Shown: positions 18,423 to 26,882 of the stretch, piece after piece
Layout of the letters: each line of letters begins with the position of its first letter
Numbering within the stretch: position 1 is the first letter of the stretch
Assembly (NCBI GenBank): GCA_016183985.1
Contig: JACPDN010000006.1
Coordinates: forward strand, 186,001 to 250,000
Source: Pseudomonadota bacterium
GTDB taxonomy: Bacteria; Pseudomonadota; Alphaproteobacteria; Dongiales; Dongiaceae
DNA: 64,000 bases
Reading direction: 5' to 3'
The notes under the pieces: model-generated
The model's database searches: none
Told to the model about the DNA's origin: nothing
The model's input: the letters and a program-made list of their open reading frames with translations, nothing else
Translations under genes and position numbers: made by a program

Positions 18423-18507
18423 CATGAAGCGGGGTTCACCCAACCGTCCCCATCTCCGCTTCAGAGTGCGGGCGTCCGATGCCATCCCCATCGGGCGCCC
18501 GCTTTTG
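18423..18507 (+). ncRNA. Candidate small RNA with two hairpins and intrinsic terminator
   Basis: Downstream of the CRP-type site the plus strand forms two stem-loops. Stem 1 is TGAAGCGG (18425-18432) with CCGCTTCA (18456-18463) around a C-rich loop. Stem 2 is 14 bp, 18468-18481 with 18489-18502, one T-G wobble, followed by TTTT (18503-18506), which is a good intrinsic terminator. No plus-strand gene precedes the terminator within 900 bases, so a short independent transcript explains it best. A 33-codon reading frame starting with ATG at 18424 spans the same bases; I cannot exclude a leaderless small protein. No RNA family was recognised. Confidence 0.5.
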
Positions 18508-18570
18508 CTTGGCGCCTGCCTTTGATTGGCAGGTCTGGTCGACAGCTACCTGTCAAATGACATCAGAATG

Positions 18571-19509
18571 TCAGAAGCGGAAGCCAAAGCTGGCGTTGAT
18601 GATCCCTTCGTCGCCATTGCGGTTGAATGGAATATCGTAGGCGAGTTTGCCGATGAACCGGCCGGCCGCAAAACCGATCTCCGGGCCGCCGACAAAATCG
18701 TCATCGAAGCCCGAGCCGTAGAGATAGCCGATATTGCCACCGACATACGGCCGGAAGCTTTCATCGCCAAAGGTCAGGTCCAGACTTGCCACGGACCGGC
18801 CGCCGAAGCCGTCATTCGGCGTGTCGAAATGATAGAAGCCGGCCTGTTCCGCCCCGACCGACAGCCATGGCAGAACCGGAACATCGACCGCTAAATTGAT
18901 GCCGCCCAATTGGCTGGTGTGCCCCGCTTCGTCTTCCAAATTGTAACCGTAATACGGACCTGCACTGAAGATGTAGTCACGCTTCCGGGTTGGCGGCGTA
19001 GGCGGCGGACTTTGGACCGGCTGCGGGGTTGGTGCTGGCGCCATTTCGGCCACGGGCGGTGGCGGTGCCTCAATGGCTATCTCAACGCGCCGGTTCGCGG
19101 CTTCCGGGGTTCCATCCGGCGTTGCAACGGCAAGGTCCGTCTCTCCCAGAGCGTCGCCCGTAATCGCATCGGTTGGCACGCCCTGTCGAATCAGCTCATT
19201 GGCAACGGCTTGTTCGCGCCGCTCGGACAGGGCTTGGTTATAGGCTGCATTGCCGGAGGTATCGGTATGACCGCGAACCGATATGCGGGCTGATCCAGCA
19301 CGGCGGTATTCTTGCGCCGCAGCGGCGACCACCGACATGGCCTCCGCGTTCAACGTTGCCTGGTCGAGGCCGAAATGAACGATAAAGCGACCAGCATCGG
19401 ACTGCGCCAATTGATATTGAGCGAGCTGGTAATCGGGTACTTGCTGAGCCAAGGCGGCGCCCGTCGATCCCAGAAGGCCAACCACACACAATGTCAGGGT
19501 GCGTTTCAT
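18571..19509 (-). CDS. OmpA-domain outer membrane protein with inverted domain order
   Basis: The 312-residue protein has a signal peptide (MKRTLTLCVVGLLGSTGAALA). An OmpA-like peptidoglycan-binding domain spans about residues 35-150 (SARISVRGHTDTSGNAAYNQALSERR, shown in parts: GHTDTSGNAAYN and LSERREQAV, then ANRRVEIAIE). A proline-rich linker (about 150-175) follows, then a C-terminal beta-strand region ending FGFRF, the outer-membrane insertion signature. Classical OmpA has the barrel first. Role inferred: anchoring outer membrane to peptidoglycan. The preceding 283 bases to tRNA-Thr hold no gene that I can support. Confidence 0.8.
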   Translation of the reverse strand: MKRTLTLCVVGLLGSTGAALAQQVPDYQLAQYQLAQSDAGRFIVHFGLDQATLNAEAMSVVAAAAQEYRRAGSARISVRGHTDTSGNAAYNQALSERREQAVANELIRQGVPTDAITGDALGETDLAVATPDGTPEAANRRVEIAIEAPPPPVAEMAPAPTPQPVQSPPPTPPTRKRDYIFSAGPYYGYNLEDEAGHTSQLGGINLAVDVPVLPWLSVGAEQAGFYHFDTPNDGFGGRSVASLDLTFGDESFRPYVGGNIGYLYGSGFDDDFVGGPEIGFAAGRFIGKLAYDIPFNRNGDEGIINASFGFRF

Positions 19510-19792
19510 TGCCCCCTCCTCTTGCTCATCGAGGGCGTCGTCGAGGCGCGCCGGCGCCAGGTCCGACCACCGCTGCTATCCAATGAACCGCCTACATCTC
19601 GGTTAGTTTCAGCGGTGCACTGATTTTATTGGAATCCTCTAGCTTCCAAGGCTCTTCCCAGGCGGCTCAAGCTTGGCTATGTAGTGCCCGCTTCGACATG
19701 GGTATCATCCAGAGCGGAGCGGATGGTTTCAGGAAGAGGCATCATTCTATCTGGATGCTAGTAGACTGATTTCAAGACTGTTTTTTGCGGAT

Positions 19793-19867
19793 GCCGGCAT
19801 AGCACAGTGGTAGTGCAGCGGTTTTGTAAACCGAAGGTCGGGGGTTCAAATCCCTCTGCCGGCACCA
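19793..19867 (+). tRNA. tRNA-Thr (TGT)
   Basis: A 75-nt cloverleaf has acceptor stem GCCGGCA/TGCCGGC and an encoded CCA at 19865-19867. The anticodon loop TTTGTAA carries TGT, reading ACA (Thr). The T loop GGTTCAAATCC is canonical. Confidence 0.97.
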
Positions 19868-19887
19868 TTTTCTTCAAGCACACGGCG

Positions 19888-20679
19888 CTATTTCGCCCAA
19901 TCGACCATCCCGTAGCGGCCCAGAATCTCGGCCAATCTGCCGGATTTGCGCAGTTCAGCAACTTCGAGCTTTAACGCCTCGACCATGGCAGTGGCCGATT
20001 TGTATTGGCGTGAAAAGGCGATGTGCAGCGGCAGAGCCTTCAGGCAGCCAACCTGCCGCAGCAGCGCGGACCGACCGACGCGATTTGCTTCCGTCCTGAC
20101 GACAGCTTCGCTGTCGAGAACCGCATCGATGCGCCCCAGCAGCAGCAAACGGACATTTCGTGCCGACGCCTCATCCCCACTCGACGTAACAACCGCCCCT
20201 TTTGGCCCGCTATGAGCAGCGATATAGGCGTCAATCGGCCCCTCGTCGTGGGTATAGCCGGATACTGCCCCCAAAAGGACGCCGTTCAACGAGTCCGGCC
20301 CCTGATAGCGCCAGTCGGAGCCCTCCGTGACAAAGAAGCAGTCCGCATCATAGCCTAAGGGGTCCGACAGGATGAGCCCGTCCCCCTCCAGGGAAGTCGC
20401 GCCGATAGCGCCGTCGACCGATCCGGTGCGCACCTCCGACATGGTGCGGTCCCATGGCATCAGTGCATACTCGACCGTGATCCCCAGCCGTGTTGCGGCG
20501 CGGGCTGCAATTTCCACCATATAGCCGGGATTGTCGGTGCCAGGCGTGCAGTTGTAGGGACACCAGTAATCCGCCCGCAGGCGCATTATTTCATCGCCCC
20601 AGGCGGTTGCCGCGCCACCTAAAACCGGCAGCAGCGCGGCCAGACAGCAAAGTATCGCCGGCACGGAGCGAAGGAACAT
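19888..20679 (-). CDS. Periplasmic solute-binding protein (SBP_bac_3-like)
   Basis: The 263-residue protein has a signal peptide (MFLRSVPAILCCLAALLPVLGG, cleaved near residue 28) and a type II periplasmic-binding fold of the amino-acid-binding class. It starts with LRADYWCPYNCTPGTDNPGYMVE and has the conserved YALMPWDRTMSEVRTGSVDGAIGA segment (in parts: YALMPWDRTMSEV, GSVDGAIGA). Unusual extra cysteines occur near the N-terminus (WCPYNC). No ABC permease or ATPase genes are next to it, so it may be an orphan binding protein or sensor. It converges on tRNA-Thr, 20 bases away. Confidence 0.75.
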   Translation of the reverse strand: MFLRSVPAILCCLAALLPVLGGAATAWGDEIMRLRADYWCPYNCTPGTDNPGYMVEIAARAATRLGITVEYALMPWDRTMSEVRTGSVDGAIGATSLEGDGLILSDPLGYDADCFFVTEGSDWRYQGPDSLNGVLLGAVSGYTHDEGPIDAYIAAHSGPKGAVVTSSGDEASARNVRLLLLGRIDAVLDSEAVVRTEANRVGRSALLRQVGCLKALPLHIAFSRQYKSATAMVEALKLEVAELRKSGRLAEILGRYGMVDWAK

Positions 20680-20813
20680 CGGCCATCCATCGGTGAGGCT
20701 GGTGCCACGTCTCCAGCCATGGATCTACACGAACAGCCTATGCCGAGGATCTTAAACAATCGACAATACGTCGGCGACGCCAAAACAGCTTGGCAATCTC
20801 CGCTTCGGCGTGA

Positions 20814-21365
20814 TTACGGGCGGCGCGCAATCCGCCATAGGACGGGCAGCAAGGCGCAGGCCAGAGCGATCTTGACGCCTTCGGCCGGCAGGAATGGGAG
20901 CACACCCAGATTCAATGCCTGCACGGCACCCACCTTGGTCGCCAGCCAGCCAGCGCCCATACCCAGCATGATCGCCTCACCAATGACGAAGGCGACAAGT
21001 GTGGTCAACACCGAGCGGCCATGTCCGCGATCCGCAAGCCAGCCAACCAAGCTCGCAGCAACCAGGAAGCCCACCAAATAGCCCGCTGTCGGACCGGCCA
21101 GGCCGGCCGCACTGGCAAAGACCGGCAGGCCGATTGTGCCTTCGATAAGATAGGCGACCAATGTCGCGGCACCCAGGCGCGCACCAAAGGCCGCGCCGAT
21201 CATCAGGACAACAAAGGTCTGCATCGTCATCGGCACCGGCCAGAACGGTACCTGGGTATGGGCCGAGATCGCCAAAGCCAGGGTGCCGACGAGAGCGGCC
21301 AGCACTTGTTGCGCGCGGCTGGCAGCCAGGCCCGACCAGAAAGTTTCGGCAAGTGTCGCGTTCAT
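20814..21365 (-). CDS. bioY: Biotin transporter BioY
   Basis: The 183-residue integral membrane protein is the substrate-binding S component of biotin ECF transporters. Six hydrophobic segments and the family motifs VPFWPVPMTMQTFVVLMIG and GLPVFASAAGLAGPTAGYLVGF (in parts: GLPVFASAAG, GPTAGYLVGF) are visible. Start 21365 (MNATLAETFW) has AGGA upstream; the longer frame to 21476 is not conserved. No bioM/bioN genes are nearby, so it may work alone or with shared ECF modules. A BioR-type operator was looked for and not seen. Confidence 0.93.
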   Translation of the reverse strand: MNATLAETFWSGLAASRAQQVLAALVGTLALAISAHTQVPFWPVPMTMQTFVVLMIGAAFGARLGAATLVAYLIEGTIGLPVFASAAGLAGPTAGYLVGFLVAASLVGWLADRGHGRSVLTTLVAFVIGEAIMLGMGAGWLATKVGAVQALNLGVLPFLPAEGVKIALACALLPVLWRIARRP

Positions 21366-21597
21366 GAGCGGGAATCCTAATTGGGGTGCCGGTACCGGCG
21401 AATATGCGAAGGGCTGCAATAGCAAGGCTTCGGCGGGGCGCCAACAGGATAATTTTCGTGGGCGAGGGCCAATCACCGCCCGGGTGAAATGGCCTAAACG
21501 GTGCCGCTTTAAGACAAGTTCAACGGCCGTGACATAAAGAGCATCGGAAACCTATGTTGCGTCCAGTCGTCTAGTCCAGTGCCCGAGCGTCATATCA

Positions 21598-22689
21598 ATG
21601 TCCCCTGCCCCCCAAAAACCGCGTTTCTTCTTGCCGATCCTGGCCGGCGCCACATGGCGCGACCGCGCTATCGCCTGCCTTGGCGCACTGGCGGGCATTT
21701 GCGCAACCTACCTGCTTTGCCGGCTGACTTTGGGCACCTTCAGCGACGAGATCGCCCATGTCCCATTGCTGGTGGCGCCGATGGGTGCTACCGCCGTGCT
21801 GCTTTTCGCCGTGCCCGCCAGTCCGTTGGCGCAGCCATGGCCGATCATCGGCGGAAATACCATCTCCGCCCTTATCGGGATTGCGGTCGCCTTGCTGGTG
21901 CCCAATCCTGTCCTGGCCGCCGGTATCGCCGTAGCGCTGGCGATCGCCGTGATGTCCCTTTGCCGTTGCCTGCATCCCCCTGGCGGTGCTGCGGCTCTGC
22001 TCGCCGTGCTGGGCGGCTCACATGTAACCGATGCCGGCTTCCTCTTCGCGCTGGACCCGGTCGCCATCAACGCGGTGCTGTTGACACTCATCGGCCTCGG
22101 CTATCACCAGCTGCTGAAGCACAATTACCCGCACCGCCCCCTGGCGGCGCCGGTCAACACGCACGGCACCAAAGATGCGGTACCGGGTGCGCGCACTGGC
22201 TTTACGTCCGATGATATCGACGGCGCACTGGCGGATCTGGGCGAGACTTTCGACATCGATCGCGCGGATCTCGACCTTTTGCTATCGCGCGTGGAACTCC
22301 GCGCGCTGGAGCGCAGTCATGGCGACCTTACCTGCGCCGACATCATGTCGCGGGACGTCGTGTATGTGGAACCGTTCACACGGCCAGCCCAAGCGAGGAC
22401 ATTGCTGCTGGAGCGGAACCTGCGGACGCTGCCAGTCGTGGATCAGGCCGGGAAGGTCATCGGCACTGTGGGCCTGCGGGAATTGCTGGCCCCGGGGAGC
22501 ACGGTGGAGCAAGTCATGTCGCCCGCATTGACGACGCGACCGGAGAACCCGGCGATCGACCTCATCATCCCACTGACCAACGGCAAGAATCATGCAGCGG
22601 TCATTACAGATGCGACCAACCATCTGGTCGGCATCGTCACCCAAACCGACCTGCTCGCCACACTCGGGCGCGTGCCGGTGACGGAGTGA
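21598..22689 (+). CDS. HPP-family membrane protein with C-terminal CBS pair
   Basis: The 363-residue protein has an N-terminal HPP domain with about five membrane segments (residues 20-165). It includes the signature CLHPPGGAAALLAVLGG, which names the family. A C-terminal pair of CBS domains (about residues 235-360; CADIMSRDVVYVEPF, RTLPVVDQAGKVIGTVGL, VEQVMSPALTTRPENP, HLVGIVTQTDLLATLG) probably senses adenine nucleotides. HPP proteins have been linked to nitrite uptake in plant plastids and cyanobacteria; a similar role here is only inference. It is divergent from bioY. Confidence 0.88.
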   Translation: MSPAPQKPRFFLPILAGATWRDRAIACLGALAGICATYLLCRLTLGTFSDEIAHVPLLVAPMGATAVLLFAVPASPLAQPWPIIGGNTISALIGIAVALLVPNPVLAAGIAVALAIAVMSLCRCLHPPGGAAALLAVLGGSHVTDAGFLFALDPVAINAVLLTLIGLGYHQLLKHNYPHRPLAAPVNTHGTKDAVPGARTGFTSDDIDGALADLGETFDIDRADLDLLLSRVELRALERSHGDLTCADIMSRDVVYVEPFTRPAQARTLLLERNLRTLPVVDQAGKVIGTVGLRELLAPGSTVEQVMSPALTTRPENPAIDLIIPLTNGKNHAAVITDATNHLVGIVTQTDLLATLGRVPVTE

Positions 22690-22738
22690 ACTTAATGATG
22701 AACTGAGTGTGGGTCTGCTTGGAGTACGTGTGGGAGGG

Positions 22739-22813
22739 TGGTGAGCCGGGCGGGGTTCGAACCCGCGACCCTCTGATTAAAAGTCAGATGCTCTACCGCT
22801 GAGCTACCGGCCC
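22739..22813 (-). tRNA. tRNA-Lys (TTT)
   Basis: The minus strand gives a 75-nt cloverleaf with acceptor GGGCCGG/CCGGCTC (one G-T pair) and encoded CCA at 22739-22741. The anticodon loop CTTTTAA carries TTT, reading AAA/AAG. The T loop GGTTCGAACC is canonical. Confidence 0.97.
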
Positions 22814-22933
22814 TCCATGCGGCGGCGATGAAATCCCATTATCCAGGCGAAAAAGCAAGCATCGCATCACGGCATTCGCCGGTGCGGCAAAGCATACAGA
22901 ATAGTAAAAATTTAATTATTTAAAATCAGATAG

Positions 22934-23458
22934 TTATCGGCCTGAGCTAAAAATCTTCTTCAGATACTCGTCGACCCTGGGAGAAACGAACCCATCGATT
23001 CGACCGCCGAGGCGGCCGATCTCCTTGATGAAGCGGGAGGAGATGAACTGCTGCCGTTCGGAGGCCATGAGGAAGACGGTTTCGACCTCGGGGTCGAGGC
23101 GGGCGTTCATGCCGGCCATCTGGAATTCGTATTCGAAGTCCGAGACGGCGCGGAGGCCCCGGATGATGAAATGCGCGCCCATCTGCTCGACGAAATGCAT
23201 CAGCAGATTGTCGAACGCCCGGACCTCGACCTTGGCCGGATCGAGGCCGTTGCGCGGGTCGGCGATCTCGGATTCCATCAGCGACATGCGTTCGTTGATG
23301 GTGAGCAGCGGTCCTTTCCCGGCATTGGTCGAGACGGCAATGATCAGCCGGTCGGTCAGCAGACAGGCCCGCTTGATGATATCCATATGCCCGTTGGTGA
23401 CGGGGTCGAACGTACCTGGATAGACCCCGATCCGCTTAGCCCCGGCTGCCTCAGCCAT
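22934..23458 (-). CDS. coaD: Phosphopantetheine adenylyltransferase
   Basis: The 174-residue enzyme transfers AMP from ATP to 4'-phosphopantetheine, the penultimate step of coenzyme A synthesis. The nucleotidyltransferase signature [18 protein letters not shown] has TxGH at residues 21-24; the later [18 protein letters not shown] carries the ISS-type ATP motif. I start it at 23458 ([15 protein letters not shown]), in the overlap ATGGCTGA with the gyrA stop, preceded by a G-rich ribosome-binding site. An in-frame ATG three codons earlier is equally close. It is translationally coupled to gyrA. Confidence 0.95.
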   Translation of the reverse strand: MAEAAGAKRIGVYPGTFDPVTNGHMDIIKRACLLTDRLIIAVSTNAGKGPLLTINERMSLMESEIADPRNGLDPAKVEVRAFDNLLMHFVEQMGAHFIIRGLRAVSDFEYEFQMAGMNARLDPEVETVFLMASERQQFISSRFIKEIGRLGGRIDGFVSPRVDEYLKKIFSSGR

Positions 23459-26267
23459 TGCCCCCATCTCCCCCGTCACTATTTTCCGGGCCGCTGTTTT
23501 CCGCACCGTCTACGCCTTCCGGCGCGCCTGCGTCGGGGCCGTTAGCCTCGGCAGCGCCCTCGACCTCTTCGCTGTCATCCCCGATATCCGGCAGGTGCGC
23601 GACTGCCACGACCTGCTCATCGCCGGCGACCTTGAAGACCGTGACGCCCTGGGTCTGGCGACGGGCCACGCGGATATCATGGATCGGGCAACGGATCAGC
23701 TGCCCGCCGTCGGTCACCAGCATGATCTGGTCGCGTTCGGTCACCGGGAAGGACGCCGCGACCGACCCATTCCGGGCCGAGGTCTCGATATTGGCGATGC
23801 CCTGCCCACCACGGCCGGTGACACGGTACTCATAGGCCGAGGTGCGCTTGCCGAAGCCCTTGGCGGTAATGGTCAGAATCAGTTCATCCTTGCCTTCGAG
23901 CTCGGCCAGGCGTTCGGCCGAAAGCTGCACCGCGTCGGTGCTCGGTACTTCGCTGGCTTCCGGCGTTGCCTCCTCGGCCTCGGCACCTTCACGGCGCTTC
24001 TGGGCGGCATAGCGCAGATAGGCATCGCGCTCCTCGGTCTCGACATCGATATGATTGAGGATCGACATGGAGACGACGGTGTCGCCGCTTTCCATCTTGA
24101 TGCCTCGGACGCCGACAGAATCACGGCCGGCGAAGACGCGCACATCGGTCACCGGGAAGCGGATCGCCTTGCCGCTACGGGCGGCGAGCAGCACGTCGTT
24201 CTCATCCGTGCAGACGGCGACACCGATGAGGCGGTCGCCCTCGTCCAGCTTCATCGCGATCTTGCCATTGGCCTTCACGTCGACGAAATCGCTGAGCTCA
24301 TTGCGGCGGACATAGCCGCTGGCGGTGGCGAACATGACATGGCTGTTGCGCCAACTTGCCTCGTCCTCGGGCAGCGGCATCAGCGTCGAGATCGTCTCGC
24401 CATCGGCCAAAGGAAGCATGTTCACCAGGGCCTTGCCGCGCGCTTGCGGGTTGCCCAGCGGCAGGCGATAGACCTTGGTCTTGTAGACCATGCCCTTGGT
24501 CGAGAAGAACAGCACCGGCGTATGCGTGTCGGTGACGAAGACTTGGCTGACGAAGTCCTCGTCGCGGGTCGACATGCCGGAGCGGCCCTTGCCGCCGCGC
24601 CGCTGCGCCCGGTAGGCCGAGAGCGGCACGCGCTTGATATAGCCGCCATGGGTCACCGTAACGACCATGTCCTCGCGCTGGATCAGGTCTTCGATATCGT
24701 GCTCGAATTCGGAATCCTCAATCGTCGTCTTACGTGGCGTGCCGAACTGGCCTTTGATCTCGAGGAGTTCGTTACGCAGGATGTTGAGGCGCTTCGGGCG
24801 GCTTTCCAGCGTTTCGAGATGATCGAGGATCTCTGTCGACAGGCCCTGCAGCTCCTCGGCGATCTTGTCGCGTTCGAGGCCGGTGAGGCGCTGCAGGCGC
24901 AGATCCAGGATTGCTTTGGCCTGTGCCTCAGAGAGGCGATAGGTCTCGGCTTCGCTGATCGGGTGTTCCGGATCGTCGATGAGGCGGATGAGCGGTGCCA
25001 CGTCCGATGCCGGCCAGTCGCGCGCCATCAGGCGTTCCTTGGCGGTCGCGGGATCGGGCGCCGTCCGGATTAGCTGAATCACTTCATCGATATTGGCGAC
25101 GGCGATCGCAAGACCGACCAACACATGAGCCCGCTCGCGCGCCTTGCCGAGGTCGAAGATGGTCCGGCGGGTGATTACTTCCTCGCGGAACTCGACGAAG
25201 GCCGCAATGATTGACTTCAGCGTCAGCATCTCCGGCTTGCCGCCGTTGAGCGCCAGCATGTTGACGCCGAACGATGACTGCAGCGGCGTGAAACGGAAGA
25301 GCTGGTTGAGGACCACATCCGCCATCGCGTCGCGCTTCAGCTCGACGACGACGCGCACACCGTCGCGATCGCTTTCGTCGCGCAGATCGGCGATGCCTTC
25401 GATGATCTTCTCACGCACACATTCGGCCATGCGCTCGATCATGCGCGCCTTGTTCACCTGGTACGGTACCTCGGTGATGACGATGGCCTCGCGGTCCTTG
25501 CGGATCTCCTCGACATGGGTGCGGCCGCGCATGACCACCGAGCCGCGGCCGAAATGGTAGGCCTCGCGGATGCCGTTGCGCCCAAGGATGAGCCCGCCAG
25601 TGGGGAAATCCGGCCCCGGCACCAGGCGCATCAGGTCGTCGATGGTCAGCGCCGGATCGTCGACATAGGCGCAGCAGGCGTCGATGACTTCGGAAAGGTT
25701 ATGGGTCGGGATGTTGGTCGCCATGCCGACGGCGATACCACCCGCACCGTTGACCAGCAGGTTCGGGAAGCGCGCCGGCAGCACCACGGGCTCCTGCGCG
25801 CGGCCGTCGTAATTGTCCTGAAAATCGACCGTTTCCTTCTCGATGTCCTCGAGCAGCGCCTCGGCGGCCTTGGAAAGGCGCGATTCCGTGTAACGCATGG
25901 CGGCCGGCGGATCGCCGTCCATGGAGCCGAAATTGCCCTGCCCGTCGACCAACAGCACCCGCAGCGAGAAATCCTGTGCCATGCGCACCAGGGCGTCATA
26001 GATCGCCTGGTCGCCATGGGGATGGTAGTTCGCCATCACGTCGCCGACCGCGCGGGCCGATTTCTTGAAGCCGCTGGAGGAGGAGAATCCACCCTCGCTC
26101 ATGGCATAGAGGATGCGGCGGTGGACCGGCTTCAGGCCGTCGCGCACATCGGGCAGCGCACGGCTAACGATCACGCTCATCGCATAGTCGAGATAGGAGC
26201 GCTTCATCTCCTCTTCGATATTGATCGGCGCGATATCGAATCCGGGTGTGGCGGGCGTGTCAGTCAC
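23451..26267 (-). CDS. gyrA: DNA gyrase subunit A
   Basis: The 938-residue subunit breaks and rejoins DNA in the gyrase tetramer. The winged-helix core carries the catalytic Tyr126 ([11 protein letters not shown]), and the C-terminal beta-pinwheel contains the gyrase box QRRGGKGR. The C-terminus ends in an acidic, Gly-rich tail (about residues 895-938) that is longer than in E. coli GyrA (875 residues). In the quinolone region the residue equal to E. coli Ser83 is Gln87 ([13 protein letters not shown]), while Asp91 matches Asp87. It is followed by coaD with an 8-base overlap. Confidence 0.97.
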   Translation of the reverse strand: MTDTPATPGFDIAPINIEEEMKRSYLDYAMSVIVSRALPDVRDGLKPVHRRILYAMSEGGFSSSSGFKKSARAVGDVMANYHPHGDQAIYDALVRMAQDFSLRVLLVDGQGNFGSMDGDPPAAMRYTESRLSKAAEALLEDIEKETVDFQDNYDGRAQEPVVLPARFPNLLVNGAGGIAVGMATNIPTHNLSEVIDACCAYVDDPALTIDDLMRLVPGPDFPTGGLILGRNGIREAYHFGRGSVVMRGRTHVEEIRKDREAIVITEVPYQVNKARMIERMAECVREKIIEGIADLRDESDRDGVRVVVELKRDAMADVVLNQLFRFTPLQSSFGVNMLALNGGKPEMLTLKSIIAAFVEFREEVITRRTIFDLGKARERAHVLVGLAIAVANIDEVIQLIRTAPDPATAKERLMARDWPASDVAPLIRLIDDPEHPISEAETYRLSEAQAKAILDLRLQRLTGLERDKIAEELQGLSTEILDHLETLESRPKRLNILRNELLEIKGQFGTPRKTTIEDSEFEHDIEDLIQREDMVVTVTHGGYIKRVPLSAYRAQRRGGKGRSGMSTRDEDFVSQVFVTDTHTPVLFFSTKGMVYKTKVYRLPLGNPQARGKALVNMLPLADGETISTLMPLPEDEASWRNSHVMFATASGYVRRNELSDFVDVKANGKIAMKLDEGDRLIGVAVCTDENDVLLAARSGKAIRFPVTDVRVFAGRDSVGVRGIKMESGDTVVSMSILNHIDVETEERDAYLRYAAQKRREGAEAEEATPEASEVPSTDAVQLSAERLAELEGKDELILTITAKGFGKRTSAYEYRVTGRGGQGIANIETSARNGSVAASFPVTERDQIMLVTDGGQLIRCPIHDIRVARRQTQGVTVFKVAGDEQVVAVAHLPDIGDDSEEVEGAAEANGPDAGAPEGVDGAENSGPENSDGGDGGNG

Positions 26268-26394
26268 TGGAAATTATGCCTTGTGCTTCAATACTTTATT
26301 GGGCAGCGCGGGATCCCCCGAAACCGCGCCCGGAAGATAGCAGATCGGCCTTAGCGCCACAACAAATGCAGCGCGCCTTGACTTGGAAAAAAGT

Positions 26395-26438
26395 CAATAA
26401 AAACAAAGGCCCGCCGCGATCCGAGGATGGCGGCGGGC
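26395..26438 (-). terminator. Intrinsic terminator of the DUF1127-like gene
   Basis: GCCCGCCGC (26409-26417) pairs with GCGGCGGGC (26430-26438). Read on the minus strand the stem is followed by CTTTGTTTTTATTG, a good U-rich tract. It lies 80 bases after the stop of the small gene at 26518 and 130 bases before gyrA. Confidence 0.8.
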
Positions 26439-26517
26439 TGAAGGCAGGGATGTTACGGTAGGGATGGCCTGAAACGATGGAGTCGCAGGCCCTTCAAAGG
26501 GTCGGAAAGAGCGCCCT

Positions 26518-26736
26518 TCAGGCGGCCTTCGGGCCCTCGAAACCGTGGGCGAACCCGGTCGCGAATTTGGTGGTGTCGTAGGCGTAGAACTCAGCCGGCG
26601 CGCGCATCAGATGGTTCGCGGGGTCGCGCAGCAGGCCCATGTCCTGCAGCAGGTGCTGGTCATAATCCGCCAGCACCGTCTCAAGCTTGGGCGAGATCGC
26701 CTTGGCGCGGCCACGGAGGAAAAGACGGGTCAGCAT
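26518..26736 (-). CDS. DUF1127-like small protein
   Basis: The 72-residue protein has a basic N-terminus (MLTRLFLRGRAK) followed by a YjiS/DUF1127-like helix (LETVLADYDQHLLQDMGLLRD). DUF1127 proteins in alphaproteobacteria are small, often highly expressed and RNA-linked; several are targets of LysR regulators of the VtlR type. It is divergent from a LysR gene and has its own terminator. Near its 3' end the coding strand is complementary to the start of that LysR gene over 27 bases, which is treated as a separate finding. Confidence 0.75.
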   Translation of the reverse strand: MLTRLFLRGRAKAISPKLETVLADYDQHLLQDMGLLRDPANHLMRAPAEFYAYDTTKFATGFAHGFEGPKAA

Positions 26737-26882
26737 GATGAAATCTCCAATCGTTTAGCTACACTCTGTCGCATGCCCTCGTCCGGAGGTTCATGCCGCT
26801 CTGCAGCATTCGTTTCATGGTCTTAAGTTAAGGCCGAAACGGGTGATTGACACGCGATAGTTAGTAACGGATATGTTTAGTT

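Noticed and set aside
18249-18491. 81-residue N-terminal extension of the methyltransferase at 17514
   Set aside because: The extension overlaps a CRP-type site and paired RNA stems, is rich in Arg/Cys/Trp and has no family similarity; the ATG at 18248 gives a normal protein.
23595-25073. 492-codon open frame on the plus strand
   Set aside because: Fully antisense to gyrA, low-complexity translation, no ribosome-binding site. gyrA is certain.
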